From NCBI RefSeq assembly GCF_016862515.1, contig NZ_BONC01000061.1:1-49373 (forward strand): a DNA stretch of 49,373 bases. Reading direction: 5' to 3'. This document shows positions 1-8,402 of this stretch, piece after piece; position 1 is the stretch's first letter; each line of letters begins with the position of its first letter. The DNA is from Asanoa iriomotensis. GTDB taxonomy: Bacteria > Actinomycetota > Actinomycetes > Mycobacteriales > Micromonosporaceae. A program made the position numbers and the translations under genes. The notes under the pieces were generated by a model, which did not search any database, had not been told where the DNA came from, and worked only from the letters and a program-made list of their open reading frames with translations.

Positions 1-31
1 CCAACCTACAATCGTATCTAGGCAGCGATCG

Positions 32-1582
32 TCATTCTCCGCCGTCGAGCAACCTGACGAGGTCCATACGGTTGATCGCGACCACGGCGTCGCGCAGGTC
101 GCCAAGCCGAAGGCGAACTTCCAGCCATTCCCAGACCTGCCTGCCCTCTGGCTGGGCGAACCCAGCCTGTGCCGCCGGAGGGATTTCGAGATGATCTGCC
201 AACGCTCCCCAATCGCCGGCGAGCCGCTGGTAGAACTCCCACTTCACTCGGCCTGAGTAGCGCGTGGTCGCGCGGCTCTGCATCGATGTTGTCGATGCCT
301 GGGCGCTGGCCCGTTCCCCGGTCGCACGCGCCTCCGACGCCGCTGCCACGTTTACGGTGGCGTCGGCTGCAGCATTGAGGATGACGTCTGCGGCCATGGC
401 CCACGTGCGCTTTCGTGCCATCGCTTCGCGGAGTCGTTCGGCGCGATCGAATGCGGCAGCAGGATCTCTGAGTACGCCCGCGATGGCGGCACCCCAGACT
501 CGCGTGGTGTTGGACTGGTCGTCATCGACCGTGAGCACTACGTGTCGGGCCAGATCAGGAACAAGGTCACGGAGCAGCATGCCTAGGCCGCTGCGCGCAC
601 TCACCAGAAGCGGCGTTCCAGCTACGATCGCTTCTACTCCGACCAGGCCGAACCCTTCGGCCCGCGACGGAGCGATGACGAGTGATGCACGGTGTTGATC
701 CTGCCGCAGCTCGGCGATGTCGATCGAGAACGGTCGGGTCGAGACGCGAAGGTCTCGGCGCGCGGCGTGGTGACGAAAGGCATCGCGAAGCTGTGCACCG
801 GCGCCCGGCGGGACTCCCCTGAGGACAACTTCGAGCTCGGACTCGTTGGTATCGAGCTCGTCCACGGCGTATGCGATCGCTCTGGCAGCCACATCTAGGC
901 CTTTGACGTGGGAGTCCTCGAGCCGACCGAGCAGCATGATTTGGCTTGACCTGCCTAGGTTGGTCCGTGAGACCGGACCATCGAGATCGAAGCCGGGGTC
1001 GATCTGCAACGGTGTCGGCACACCCGGAAACGGCGACAACTCCCGAAGATAAAGGTCATGCAGGCGCGGGCCGACCGCGAACGTCCGCGTCGCATCACGA
1101 GCGAGGAACCGCTCCTTCCGAAGGCGCTCCGTGGCGACTTCGCCGGCGTCGTCGGCACGATCGGGTCTGTTCCACTCGATCTCGTCCGGTGAGGTGTGGA
1201 CGATGTGGAAGCGGGCAGCGCTCGGAAAGTGGTCTTTGGCCAACGCACGCGCCGCCGGACCGGTGACCCGACCGTGACCGATCACAATGTCCGGTGCCAT
1301 CCCTGCTGGGAGTGGCGGGCGTCGCATCAATGCTTCTCGCTCCGACTCGCCGTACGTTGTCGGAGCGATGATCAGACGCACGCCGACGCGCCGAGCGTCG
1401 TCTTCCTCCTCGCGTGTGGCGTCGAGGACCTCGTACCAGACCTCGGCGCCGCTCCGTGCCAGAGCGATCGCGAGATTGCGGTCGAAGGTGGTGATTCCGC
1501 CCTTTGCCGAAAACCATTGAGTATCCAGCGAAAGCACCCTGACGGGGTGTCTCAAGTTTGCAAACTGACCTCCGCCCGTCAT
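32..1582 (-). CDS. GT4-family glycosyltransferase with C-terminal effector-associated domain
   Basis: 516 residues. Residues 16-400 form a GT-B glycosyltransferase: a nucleotide-sugar-type glycine loop near residues 28-31 (GGIT) and the GT4 EX7E signature at E309 and E317 within an AEGFGLVGVEAI segment. A low-complexity Ala/Ser/Thr linker (about 405-443) leads to a compact helical domain at 447-514 (KWEFYQRL...LADHLEIP...DLVRLLD). The same domain ends the small protein at 2225-2614; aligned positions include KW-F--RL, LAD-L-IP, RQ-W--LE-R and AI-R-DL-RLL. This resembles the effector-associated (death-like) adaptor domains of actinobacterial conflict systems. No sugar-pathway genes adjoin it, which argues against ordinary polysaccharide synthesis. 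Donor and acceptor are unknown. The start is uncertain: the ATG lacks a clear ribosome site, and a GGAGG inside codons 4-5 could serve a TTG at codon 10. Confidence 0.88.
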   Translation of the reverse strand: MTGGGQFANLRHPVRVLSLDTQWFSAKGGITTFDRNLAIALARSGAEVWYEVLDATREEEDDARRVGVRLIIAPTTYGESEREALMRRPPLPAGMAPDIVIGHGRVTGPAARALAKDHFPSAARFHIVHTSPDEIEWNRPDRADDAGEVATERLRKERFLARDATRTFAVGPRLHDLYLRELSPFPGVPTPLQIDPGFDLDGPVSRTNLGRSSQIMLLGRLEDSHVKGLDVAARAIAYAVDELDTNESELEVVLRGVPPGAGAQLRDAFRHHAARRDLRVSTRPFSIDIAELRQDQHRASLVIAPSRAEGFGLVGVEAIVAGTPLLVSARSGLGMLLRDLVPDLARHVVLTVDDDQSNTTRVWGAAIAGVLRDPAAAFDRAERLREAMARKRTWAMAADVILNAAADATVNVAAASEARATGERASAQASTTSMQSRATTRYSGRVKWEFYQRLAGDWGALADHLEIPPAAQAGFAQPEGRQVWEWLEVRLRLGDLRDAVVAINRMDLVRLLDGGE

Positions 1583-1678
1583 GCATTACATCGTCCCACG
1601 ACGATCGTGGCTCCGGGCAGACCGCGGTTTGCGTCAACCGAGGTTGTGATGGTTGCGTTCGGACCCCACGATGGTGCC

Positions 1679-2218
1679 ATGGATTGGGTGCCCCTGTTGA
1701 GCGCTATTGCCGGCGCTGCGATCGCTCTGTCAGGCAGTCTGCTGGCCGAGGTCCGGCGAGATCGCGGCCAGCGACGGCGCGACCGCGACCAGGAGGAATG
1801 GCAGACGTGCGTTGACTTCGGACTCGCGCTCGACTCCGCACACAGCGCGCTGCGTGACGTCGCGGCCAGCGGCGACGCGGCCGCGGCGAACAGGAGCGCG
1901 GCGAACTCGGCTGTCCACGATGCGGGCGTCTTCGCGATCCGGGAGCGGATGCTGATGTCCGCTGGCACCGATCTCGCAACTGCTGGTGAGCGTGCCTTCC
2001 TGCGAGTCGTGCAAGTGCGAAACGTCGTCCGTGAAGGCGCGACGCTCCAGTCGGCCGAGTACCACGGTGCCTACCATGCGTTCGCCGAAGCACTGTGGAG
2101 CTACCGAGTCGCCGTACGGACCGCGTTCGGTCGATCACCATTGACGCCGGCCGTGGTCGACCGAGCCTCCTGGTCGGAGGTCGAAAGCTGCGACCGGTGT
2201 TCGCTGGCCACGTCGTGA
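1679..2218 (+). CDS. Small N-terminally membrane-anchored protein of unknown function
   Basis: 179 residues from the ATG at 1679. One hydrophobic N-terminal segment (MDWVPLLSAIAGAAIALSGS) is followed at once by a basic, charged stretch (EVRRDRGQRRRDRDQEEW), suggesting a single membrane anchor with a cytoplasmic helical domain. In-frame starts exist upstream at 1646 (GTG) and 1649 (ATG), but the hydrophobic segment then begins late, so 1679 is preferred. The body is helical, rich in Ala and Arg, with a conserved-looking tail (YHAFAEALWSYRVAVR). I recognise the general form as a family common in Streptomyces and relatives, with no assigned function. It is divergent from the glycosyltransferase gene and convergent with the adaptor gene, 6 bp from its stop, so it may be a local partner. 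Confidence 0.75.
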   Translation: MDWVPLLSAIAGAAIALSGSLLAEVRRDRGQRRRDRDQEEWQTCVDFGLALDSAHSALRDVAASGDAAAANRSAANSAVHDAGVFAIRERMLMSAGTDLATAGERAFLRVVQVRNVVREGATLQSAEYHGAYHAFAEALWSYRVAVRTAFGRSPLTPAVVDRASWSEVESCDRCSLATS

Positions 2219-2224
2219 CTTTCG

Positions 2225-2614
2225 CTACTTTCGGCGTCCCTCCGCCAGCAGCCTGGTCAGATCCGGCCGGTCGATCGCTTCGAGGGCAGCGGGAAGTTGC
2301 TCGAACATGTCTCGGCTCTCCAATGCATCCCAGAGCTGTCTGGAACCGGCAGGCCCGTCCGGGATTCCCTGGGTGGGGATGTCCAAATAGTCTGCGAGTT
2401 CGTGACAACTTGAATCCAGGCGTCGGATGAAGGCCCATTTGGTCGGACCGCTGTAGGGCGAGCGACCCCCGTCGGCGTCCGCAGCGCCCGCTTCGGTTCG
2501 ACCCTCCGGCTCAGCCGTCGACTGTCCACCGTGGGTGACGGAACTGTTGTCGCCTACGACTCCGGAGATCGAGATACTTCCGCCGCCGCTGTTGTAGATG
2601 TTGTTCTCGGCCAT
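2225..2614 (-). CDS. Adaptor: N-terminal amyloid-like motif plus effector-associated domain
   Basis: 129 residues from the ATG at 2614, which has GGGGAG five bases upstream; two GTG codons just before it are less well placed. Residues 4-32 are a Gly/Ser/Asn/Val-rich stretch (NNIYNSGGGSISISGVVGD, then NSSV) resembling bacterial amyloid signalling motifs. A nearly identical motif ends the membrane protein encoded 22 bp upstream (2637-4238). After a polar linker (33-57), residues 59-124 match the C-terminal domain of the glycosyltransferase at 32-1582. The protein contains only these two interaction modules and no catalytic part. The inference is an adaptor joining the membrane protein to the glycosyltransferase. 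It shares a transcript direction with 2637-4238 and probably forms an operon with it. Confidence 0.85.
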   Translation of the reverse strand: MAENNIYNSGGGSISISGVVGDNSSVTHGGQSTAEPEGRTEAGAADADGGRSPYSGPTKWAFIRRLDSSCHELADYLDIPTQGIPDGPAGSRQLWDALESRDMFEQLPAALEAIDRPDLTRLLAEGRRK

Positions 2615-2636
2615 CACCACTCCCCAGCACGGTTAG

Positions 2637-4238
2637 CTACGCGGACTGGGTTCCAGTCTGCACGCTACTGTGATCGCCTACCACGCCACTGACGTCGACC
2701 GTTCCCGATCCTGTGTTGATGATGCCCCGGTTGAGCACCTCGATCGAGCGCTGGCGGTACTCGGTCACGTCAACTCCGCGATCCTGCAGGAAATCCAGCA
2801 CGCTGGCGAGCAACCGACGCTCAATGATCTTCCAATGCTTCCGCGAGTCGCGGAATTGGAACCAATCGTGAGTGTGTATGTCCGCGCCAAGCTCCCGGAC
2901 ACTGAGCTTTGCCCCGACGTCGAGGCCACGCCGTACCGCGCGAGACCGCCCAGGAAGCCCAATGAGTACAGCCGTGCTGTATCTGGCGAGGCGCCAGAGA
3001 TCGAAGGGACTGCGAACGAGATAGGACGGAAAATGCCAGGCCGAGCGAGCAGCGCTGACGATTGCGTGCTTCAGCCCGATCTTGCCGGACTCGTCGAACA
3101 CGTGATACTGGGCTCTGGTCGGGGGGAGAACGCACGTCGAGAACTCGATGTAGAGACTCTTGCCCTGCAGCGAGATGTGGATGAAGACGATCGTGTAGAT
3201 CTCTCCGCCCCAGGATGAGACTTCGCAGGCCAGGTGGTGGCGCAGCGGCAGGCTGGGGTTGGCGATAGATCGACCCACGATGAACTTGTCGTCTAGATCA
3301 GGAATCCATTCGCTCTCGATCCCGGGCACGAAGACGCGATGACGCACGCGGAGTCCGGGTAGGCGAAGTTCCTCGTCCTTCTCGTCGCGAAGTGCCAGCA
3401 GCCGCTCCTCCAGGTATCCGATCAGCTGACCGGTCTTGAAGGGCGGCTCGTCGAACTCCCGTTCTCGCTCGGAGCGTTGGGTCTCCGCCGTCAGGTCGTC
3501 CAGGTTGTCGTCCAACGATGGACGTGGTGCCTTCTTGCCGCTCAGCCTGTCCGCAACTGAGCCGAACGCCGTCGCGAGGTCGTCGGGCGCCACGACCAGG
3601 CGTTGTGCAAACGACCAGGTGGCCAGTTGATATCCACTGCCGATGAAGGGATACGGCCCGGAGTAGACCGTTACCGTGTGATGCTGCTCCATGTCGAGAT
3701 GCCGGAGCCGCCCTGATGGAATGGGGCCATGGCCCACGTGTCGCAATCGCGATAGGAAGGTCGCCTGCAGTAGGGCGGTCCCGACCACGATACCGACGAT
3801 CGCAGTCAGTAGCAGCAAGCACGGCACCAACTGTGCACGCAACTCCGCCGCGCCTACTTCGCCCCCCCGCCGCGACAACCGAATGCCGTATGCAACCGCG
3901 GCAGCGAGGACGACCGCGACCAAACTGTTCGTCGCCCACTTGCGGCGATACTCGAGCTGTTGGTAAAACTCCGGTGGATTCGGCTTGAACAATGACTGCA
4001 CGAACTGCCCGGTGATACGCAGTCGTATCCCAATGAGCCACCAGATGAGCATCGCCACGGAGGCGAGCGATGCGGCGAACGGAGTCACGGCCGCCGCCAC
4101 GATGATCGCTCCCAGCAGGAGCGTGCCGCGAGCCGTGCTCAGCCACCATGCCGTCCGGACATTTCGCAGCACCGTTATGAGATCGAACCCGTACGAAGGC
4201 GCGGCCCAGCGACGACGCTGCGCAAAGATGTCCGCCAT
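2637..4238 (-). CDS. Multi-pass membrane protein with C-terminal amyloid-like motif
   Basis: 533 residues. Hydrophobic segments at about 38-54, 57-73, 103-119 and 136-161 suggest four membrane spans in the first third. A large soluble region follows, including a charged stretch (about 245-285, rich in D/E/R) and a mixed alpha/beta part. Residues 505-533 (GIINTGSGTVDVSGVVGD, then HSSVQTGTQSA) repeat the motif at the start of the adjacent adaptor protein. The ATG at 4238 has no strong ribosome site. I do not recognise the middle domain. A membrane sensor or membrane-acting effector whose tail templates the adaptor would fit the layout, but this is inference. Confidence 0.85.
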   Translation of the reverse strand: MADIFAQRRRWAAPSYGFDLITVLRNVRTAWWLSTARGTLLLGAIIVAAAVTPFAASLASVAMLIWWLIGIRLRITGQFVQSLFKPNPPEFYQQLEYRRKWATNSLVAVVLAAAVAYGIRLSRRGGEVGAAELRAQLVPCLLLLTAIVGIVVGTALLQATFLSRLRHVGHGPIPSGRLRHLDMEQHHTVTVYSGPYPFIGSGYQLATWSFAQRLVVAPDDLATAFGSVADRLSGKKAPRPSLDDNLDDLTAETQRSEREREFDEPPFKTGQLIGYLEERLLALRDEKDEELRLPGLRVRHRVFVPGIESEWIPDLDDKFIVGRSIANPSLPLRHHLACEVSSWGGEIYTIVFIHISLQGKSLYIEFSTCVLPPTRAQYHVFDESGKIGLKHAIVSAARSAWHFPSYLVRSPFDLWRLARYSTAVLIGLPGRSRAVRRGLDVGAKLSVRELGADIHTHDWFQFRDSRKHWKIIERRLLASVLDFLQDRGVDVTEYRQRSIEVLNRGIINTGSGTVDVSGVVGDHSSVQTGTQSA

Positions 4239-4477
4239 AACGCGGTCACGGTAGTTGTCGTCAAGGTAGGCCGCTGCGCAAAGGTGCCGGGTGGCATTGT
4301 GCCGGCGTAGGTCCCAAGGTCGGCGACGTGGTCATTGGTGCCACCGGTCGAGCGGCCGCGAAACGCGTGCGCGACGCGGGCCCGTATCGATTCCCTCAGC
4401 ACGGCAGCCATTCGGCGACGGTATCGGAGCGCGTACGTTGTGTCATTCATCTATCCGGACAGTTGGCTGAGGTCCCG

Positions 4478-5416
4478 TCAGCGGGACAGGCGTACGCCAA
4501 CGCGGAGGCCGTCGAGACCGCCGGGGATGCGCCCGGCCAGATACCGGAGTCCCTGGACCACCGGGGTGTAGCCGTGCTCGAGGGCGCCCGTCTTGAGCAA
4601 TTGCTCGCCGGTCGCCCATCGGACAGAGGGCGACAGCGAGAGGCGGGTGCGCGTCGATTGGAACTCCCAGAAGTGGATTTCGTGAGCGGTCACCACGCCT
4701 CGGTCGGCCGGAACCGCTGTCACGACTGTCCGCTCGAGCTTGAAGAGCTTGTCGGTGTCTGGGTCGAAACGGAACGCCGGAAGGTGAGCTTCGAGTTCTC
4801 GTATGGCGGCGGCCTTCATGCTGTTGTCGATGCGAAGTCGTTGCCCGCCGAGCGGTCGGTACTCGCGTTCTTCAGCGTCGAAATGCATGAGGTACCGGAC
4901 ATGCTTGCGGCCCAACTGGGCCTTGGCGATGATCAACGAGATGGGAACGCGCCGGATCGCCGGGGCCTCGTCAAGTGCTTCGTGTCGCTCGTTCTCCGCG
5001 AGCCACAGGAACTGGGCTGCCCGCGTCGCCATGGTGCCCGTGAGGGGCGGTTCTGTAATCGACCGGTCGCGCCAGCTCTTGAGCATCGGCAGTCCCGCGT
5101 CGATGTGTTCGGCCATGCTGGCGAGAAATAGGGCGCCGGTCTCCGTGCCGGTGCGAAAGGAATGCTCGCCGTCCTCCTCGCGGGGCGGCTCGATCGCACC
5201 CATCGCCTCAAGAACCGCCAGTACCCCCCACGCCAGCGACTCGCCATGCAGCTGGTCGATACCCGCCTCCCGCGCTAGCCGAGCAGCCGTTGACCGATCC
5301 TCGTCAAGCCCCGGGACCGCGCGAACCAGCGCCGCAACGAGCGCGCGTATCGCCTGCCAAGGAACCGCGCGAGCCCGGCCAGTCGGGGATGGTTCGTCCA
5401 AGTCTCCGTCAGCCAT
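4478..5416 (-). CDS. Hypothetical protein with possible degenerate Nudix-like region
   Basis: 312 residues; GGAGG lies seven bases before the ATG. Residues 18-78 are helical and could be a winged-helix-like part. Residues 157-285 have the alternating strand pattern of a Nudix fold around a segment at 189-213 (LGGQRLRIDNSMKAAAIREL). This resembles a Nudix box but lacks the catalytic Glu pair (A210 and H211 follow REL), so hydrolase activity is doubtful. The rest is unrecognised. It lies 240 bp upstream of the membrane-protein gene, on the same strand and in the same lower-GC-bias island, so a link to that system is possible but unproven. The intervening 4239-4477 presumably carries the promoter for 2637-4238; I see no distinct motif there. 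Confidence 0.72.
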   Translation of the reverse strand: MADGDLDEPSPTGRARAVPWQAIRALVAALVRAVPGLDEDRSTAARLAREAGIDQLHGESLAWGVLAVLEAMGAIEPPREEDGEHSFRTGTETGALFLASMAEHIDAGLPMLKSWRDRSITEPPLTGTMATRAAQFLWLAENERHEALDEAPAIRRVPISLIIAKAQLGRKHVRYLMHFDAEEREYRPLGGQRLRIDNSMKAAAIRELEAHLPAFRFDPDTDKLFKLERTVVTAVPADRGVVTAHEIHFWEFQSTRTRLSLSPSVRWATGEQLLKTGALEHGYTPVVQGLRYLAGRIPGGLDGLRVGVRLSR

Positions 5417-5500
5417 GCGCGAACCTCCAGGTACTGGCGTTCTGGTTCGAGGCTACGGTGAGTGTCGCTGGGAGTCTATGTAGGACGATGAACGAGATCG

Positions 5501-6697
5501 TCAGGCGACGGCGCCGCTCGGGCGGGTGCGGATGGTGGCCAGAGCCGTGTAGACCGAGGACAGCTGCGCGGCCACGCGCTTCCACGAATAGACCTGGCGG
5601 GCGCGGTCGATGGCCGCTGTGGCGTAGGCCAGGTGGCGGACCGGGTCTCCGAGCAGTCGCCGGATCGCCGTCCCAAGGGCCCGCGCGTCGCGCGGTGCCA
5701 CCAGGTCGCCCGTCAAGCCCTCCACCACCGTCTCCGCGATGCCACCCACCGCCGTGCCGACCACCGGCACGCCGCAGGCCATCGCCTCCAGCGGGCTCAG
5801 GCCCAGTGGCTCGTACCAAGGTGCGGCGACCAGCAAATCCGCCGACCGGTACCACGCGGGCATCTCGTCGCGGGGCACCCGGCCCACCAGGTGGAGCCGG
5901 TCGGCCACGTCGAAGCGGTCCGCCAGTTCCCGCAGCGAGCGCGCCCCGGGGTCGTCGGCGAGCGACGCCGCCTCCGGTCCGCCGACCACGACGCACTCCG
6001 CGTCGGGGACGAGGCGCAGCGCGGAGATCAGCTCCTGGTGGCCCTTGCGCGGGGTCAGCGCGCCCACCGACAGCAGCCGCCGCCGTGGGCCGCGTTCGAC
6101 CGCCGGGCCGTCCGGGTTGAAGAGCTCGTCGTCGACGCCGCCGGGGATCAGCACCAGGCGCGACCGTGGCACGCCCATCCGGACCAGTTCCCGCAGCTCG
6201 TCCTGGCTCTGCGCGACCACCTGGTCGACCGCCCGGCCGAGCACCCGCTCGTAACCCGTCCGCTGCGGCGGCCCGCTGAACACGTCGTTGCGCCGGGCCG
6301 CGATGGCCAGCTCGTGGTAGGACTGCACGACCGGCACCCCGGTCTGCCGCCCCGCCGTCACCGCGGCCAGCCCGCTGGTCCAGAAGTGGGCGTGCGCCAC
6401 CGCGGGCGTCCAGTCGTCGCCGCGCCAGCGGTCGACGAGCCACCGCGAGAAATCCTTCGTGTACGGGAGCAGCTCGCCGTCCGAGAGCGGCCGGGCTGGG
6501 CCGGCGGGCACCCGGAGCACGGAAACGCCGCCGAAGGTCGACGGGCCGGCGGACTCGCTCACCTGACGCGTGTAGACCCGGACGTCATGGCCGGCGGCCG
6601 CGAGCGCGGTCGACAGGTCGCCGACGTACGCACCGCGACCGCCGCTCGCCGCCCCGTCGGACGGGTCCGCGTGCTCGGAGATCATCGCGATGCGCAT
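5501..6697 (-). CDS. GT4-family glycosyltransferase
   Basis: 398 residues. The ATG at 6697 is preferred because GGGAGGA sits seven bases upstream and the protein then begins with the usual first strand (MRIAMISEHADPSDG). A Gly-rich donor loop follows at 18-25. The retaining GT-B signature EX7E is E296 to E304 (EPLGLSPLEAMACGVPVV). Length is normal for family GT4, which transfers sugar from a nucleotide donor to lipid, sugar or small-molecule acceptors; the substrate cannot be read from the sequence. It has no extra domain, unlike the first glycosyltransferase. It is divergent from the YihY-type gene at 6911, sharing a 213-bp region. Confidence 0.9.
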   Translation of the reverse strand: MRIAMISEHADPSDGAASGGRGAYVGDLSTALAAAGHDVRVYTRQVSESAGPSTFGGVSVLRVPAGPARPLSDGELLPYTKDFSRWLVDRWRGDDWTPAVAHAHFWTSGLAAVTAGRQTGVPVVQSYHELAIAARRNDVFSGPPQRTGYERVLGRAVDQVVAQSQDELRELVRMGVPRSRLVLIPGGVDDELFNPDGPAVERGPRRRLLSVGALTPRKGHQELISALRLVPDAECVVVGGPEAASLADDPGARSLRELADRFDVADRLHLVGRVPRDEMPAWYRSADLLVAAPWYEPLGLSPLEAMACGVPVVGTAVGGIAETVVEGLTGDLVAPRDARALGTAIRRLLGDPVRHLAYATAAIDRARQVYSWKRVAAQLSSVYTALATIRTRPSGAVA

Positions 6698-6910
6698 GCG
6701 TTCATCCTCCCGCGCCGAACCGGCGTACCCGTGCAAGTCTGGTCCTTCCCGGCGATTCCGCCCGGTGACATCAACCTCACCAGGGCTCAGTGGTTTCCGG
6801 TCGCCGACGCGCTAAACATCACCAGCACCGCATGCACCATGCTTCACCGGTACGTTTGCCGCACGACAACAGTGGGTACGAACGCCGCGCTGACGGTGAA
6901 GGGCGGACGC

Positions 6911-7876
6911 ATGGCTACCACGGCCGGTCTCGACTTCGACCCCGCTGCTCTGCCCAAGCGGGTCCGGCAGCTCAACTGGCGCACCTGGCGCGGCGTGCTG
7001 GTCCGCGCCGGCAAGGGCTTCGTCAAGGACAACTGCTCCGACTGGGCGGCCAGCCTGACCTACTACTCGGTGCTCGCGCTGTTCCCGTCGGCGATCGTGG
7101 TGGTCGCGCTGGTCAACATCGTGTCGAAGGGCGACCAGACGGTCGACACCGTGGTCGGGCTGCTGCGCGACATGGGCGCCGCGTCGCTGGTCGACAACGA
7201 CGGCGTGGTCGAGGCGATCAAAGAGGTGGTCGGCCAGAAGAGCTCGGCGGGCGTGCTGCTCAGCTTCGGTCTGCTGACCGCGATCTGGTCGGCCTCCGGC
7301 TACGTCGGCGGCTTCACCCGGGCGTCCAACGCGATCTACGGGGTCGAGGAGGGCCGGCCGTTCTGGAAGCTGGGCCCGCTGCAGATCCTGCTCACCATCG
7401 CGTCGCTCGTGCTGCTGGCCCTGGTGGCCCTCGGGCTCATCGTCAGCGGGCCGGTGACCACCGTGCTCGGCGAGCGGCTCGGCCTGGGTGAGGCCCCCCG
7501 GCTGGCCTGGACGGTCGCGAAATGGCCGGTGCTCGTGCTGATCGCGATGCTGCTGCTCGCGATGCTGTTCTGGATCGCGCCCAACGTCCGCCAGCCGCGG
7601 TTCCGCTGGCTGACCGTCGGCGGCTTCGTCGCGCTGCTGGCGACCGGGCTGGCCTCGTTCGGCTTCGGTGTCTACGTGGCCAACTTCGGCTCGTACAACA
7701 AGACGTACGGCAGTCTCGGCGCGGTCATCGCGTTCCTGGTCTGGATCTACCTGGTCAACTCCGCGGTGCTGTTCGGCGTCGAGGTCAACGCGGAGGTCCA
7801 GCGCGGCCGGGAGTTGCAGGCCGGCGCCGAGAAGGTCGACGACCCGGTGCTGCCGCCACGGTCACCGGCCGACTGA
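6911..7876 (+). CDS. YihY/BrkB-family inner-membrane protein
   Basis: 321 residues, start ATG with AGGGCGG upstream. The N-terminal helix (LVRAGKGFVKDNCSDWAASL) followed by TYYSVLALFPSAIVVVALV is characteristic of the YihY/virulence factor BrkB family. About six membrane spans are visible; the last pair holds the family's GSYNKTYGSLGAVIAFLVWIY segment and ends VLFGVEVNAEVQR. Once annotated as ribonuclease BN, the family is now regarded as membrane proteins of unknown transport or structural role. The charged C-terminal tail is cytoplasmic. It is followed 66 bp later by a DUF2795 gene on the same strand. Confidence 0.93.
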   Translation: MATTAGLDFDPAALPKRVRQLNWRTWRGVLVRAGKGFVKDNCSDWAASLTYYSVLALFPSAIVVVALVNIVSKGDQTVDTVVGLLRDMGAASLVDNDGVVEAIKEVVGQKSSAGVLLSFGLLTAIWSASGYVGGFTRASNAIYGVEEGRPFWKLGPLQILLTIASLVLLALVALGLIVSGPVTTVLGERLGLGEAPRLAWTVAKWPVLVLIAMLLLAMLFWIAPNVRQPRFRWLTVGGFVALLATGLASFGFGVYVANFGSYNKTYGSLGAVIAFLVWIYLVNSAVLFGVEVNAEVQRGRELQAGAEKVDDPVLPPRSPAD

Positions 7877-7942
7877 GCCCGGTGGGGCGGTTGGTGCCAC
7901 TGCTCCGGTTTAGCCGCCGGAGCCCGGGGTAGGCCAAAACGC

Positions 7943-8353
7943 ATGGAACGGGGCAACGCGAAGCACAGTCCTCGTGTCGACGACGAGCTCGCGCACGAGG
8001 TCGACGGGATCGTGAAGGGCACCGCCGGCGGGCGGGCCGAGGAGTTCCGCGAGGCCGAACCGGCCGGCGAGGACCAACCCTCGGCCAGCATCTCGCCCGA
8101 GGGCGACGACCGCGGCGGCGTGCCGCAGGGCATGACGCCCGAAGAGGTCGAGCTGCGCAGCCGGTTCGGCCGGTACATCAACCGGTCGGCGCTGCCGGGT
8201 GACCGGGACCGCCTGAAGGCGGACGCGCAGCGCAACGAGGCGCCCGACGACGTGCTCGCCGAGATCGACCGGCTCCCGACCGGGGTCCGGTTCCAGACGG
8301 TGTCCGAGGCCTGGGCCGCGCTCGGACACCACAACGAGACACGACGCTGGTGA
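7943..8353 (+). CDS. DUF2795 domain protein
   Basis: 136 residues. A hydrophilic, Glu/Asp-rich N-terminal half (about 1-70) precedes a DUF2795-type domain at 71-133: ELRSRFGRYINRSALPGDRD, a basic helix, APDDVLAEIDRLP, then F-TVSEAWAALG. The family is small, abundant in actinobacteria and of unknown function; its helical, partly basic nature has prompted DNA-binding suggestions elsewhere, but nothing here proves that. It precedes the SRPBCC gene by 49 bp and probably shares its transcript. Confidence 0.85.
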   Translation: MERGNAKHSPRVDDELAHEVDGIVKGTAGGRAEEFREAEPAGEDQPSASISPEGDDRGGVPQGMTPEEVELRSRFGRYINRSALPGDRDRLKADAQRNEAPDDVLAEIDRLPTGVRFQTVSEAWAALGHHNETRRW

Positions 8354-8402
8354 CCGCCGGGCCCGGGCACGGTCATCGGCCGACGAGGAGGTATCAAGCC
8401 AC

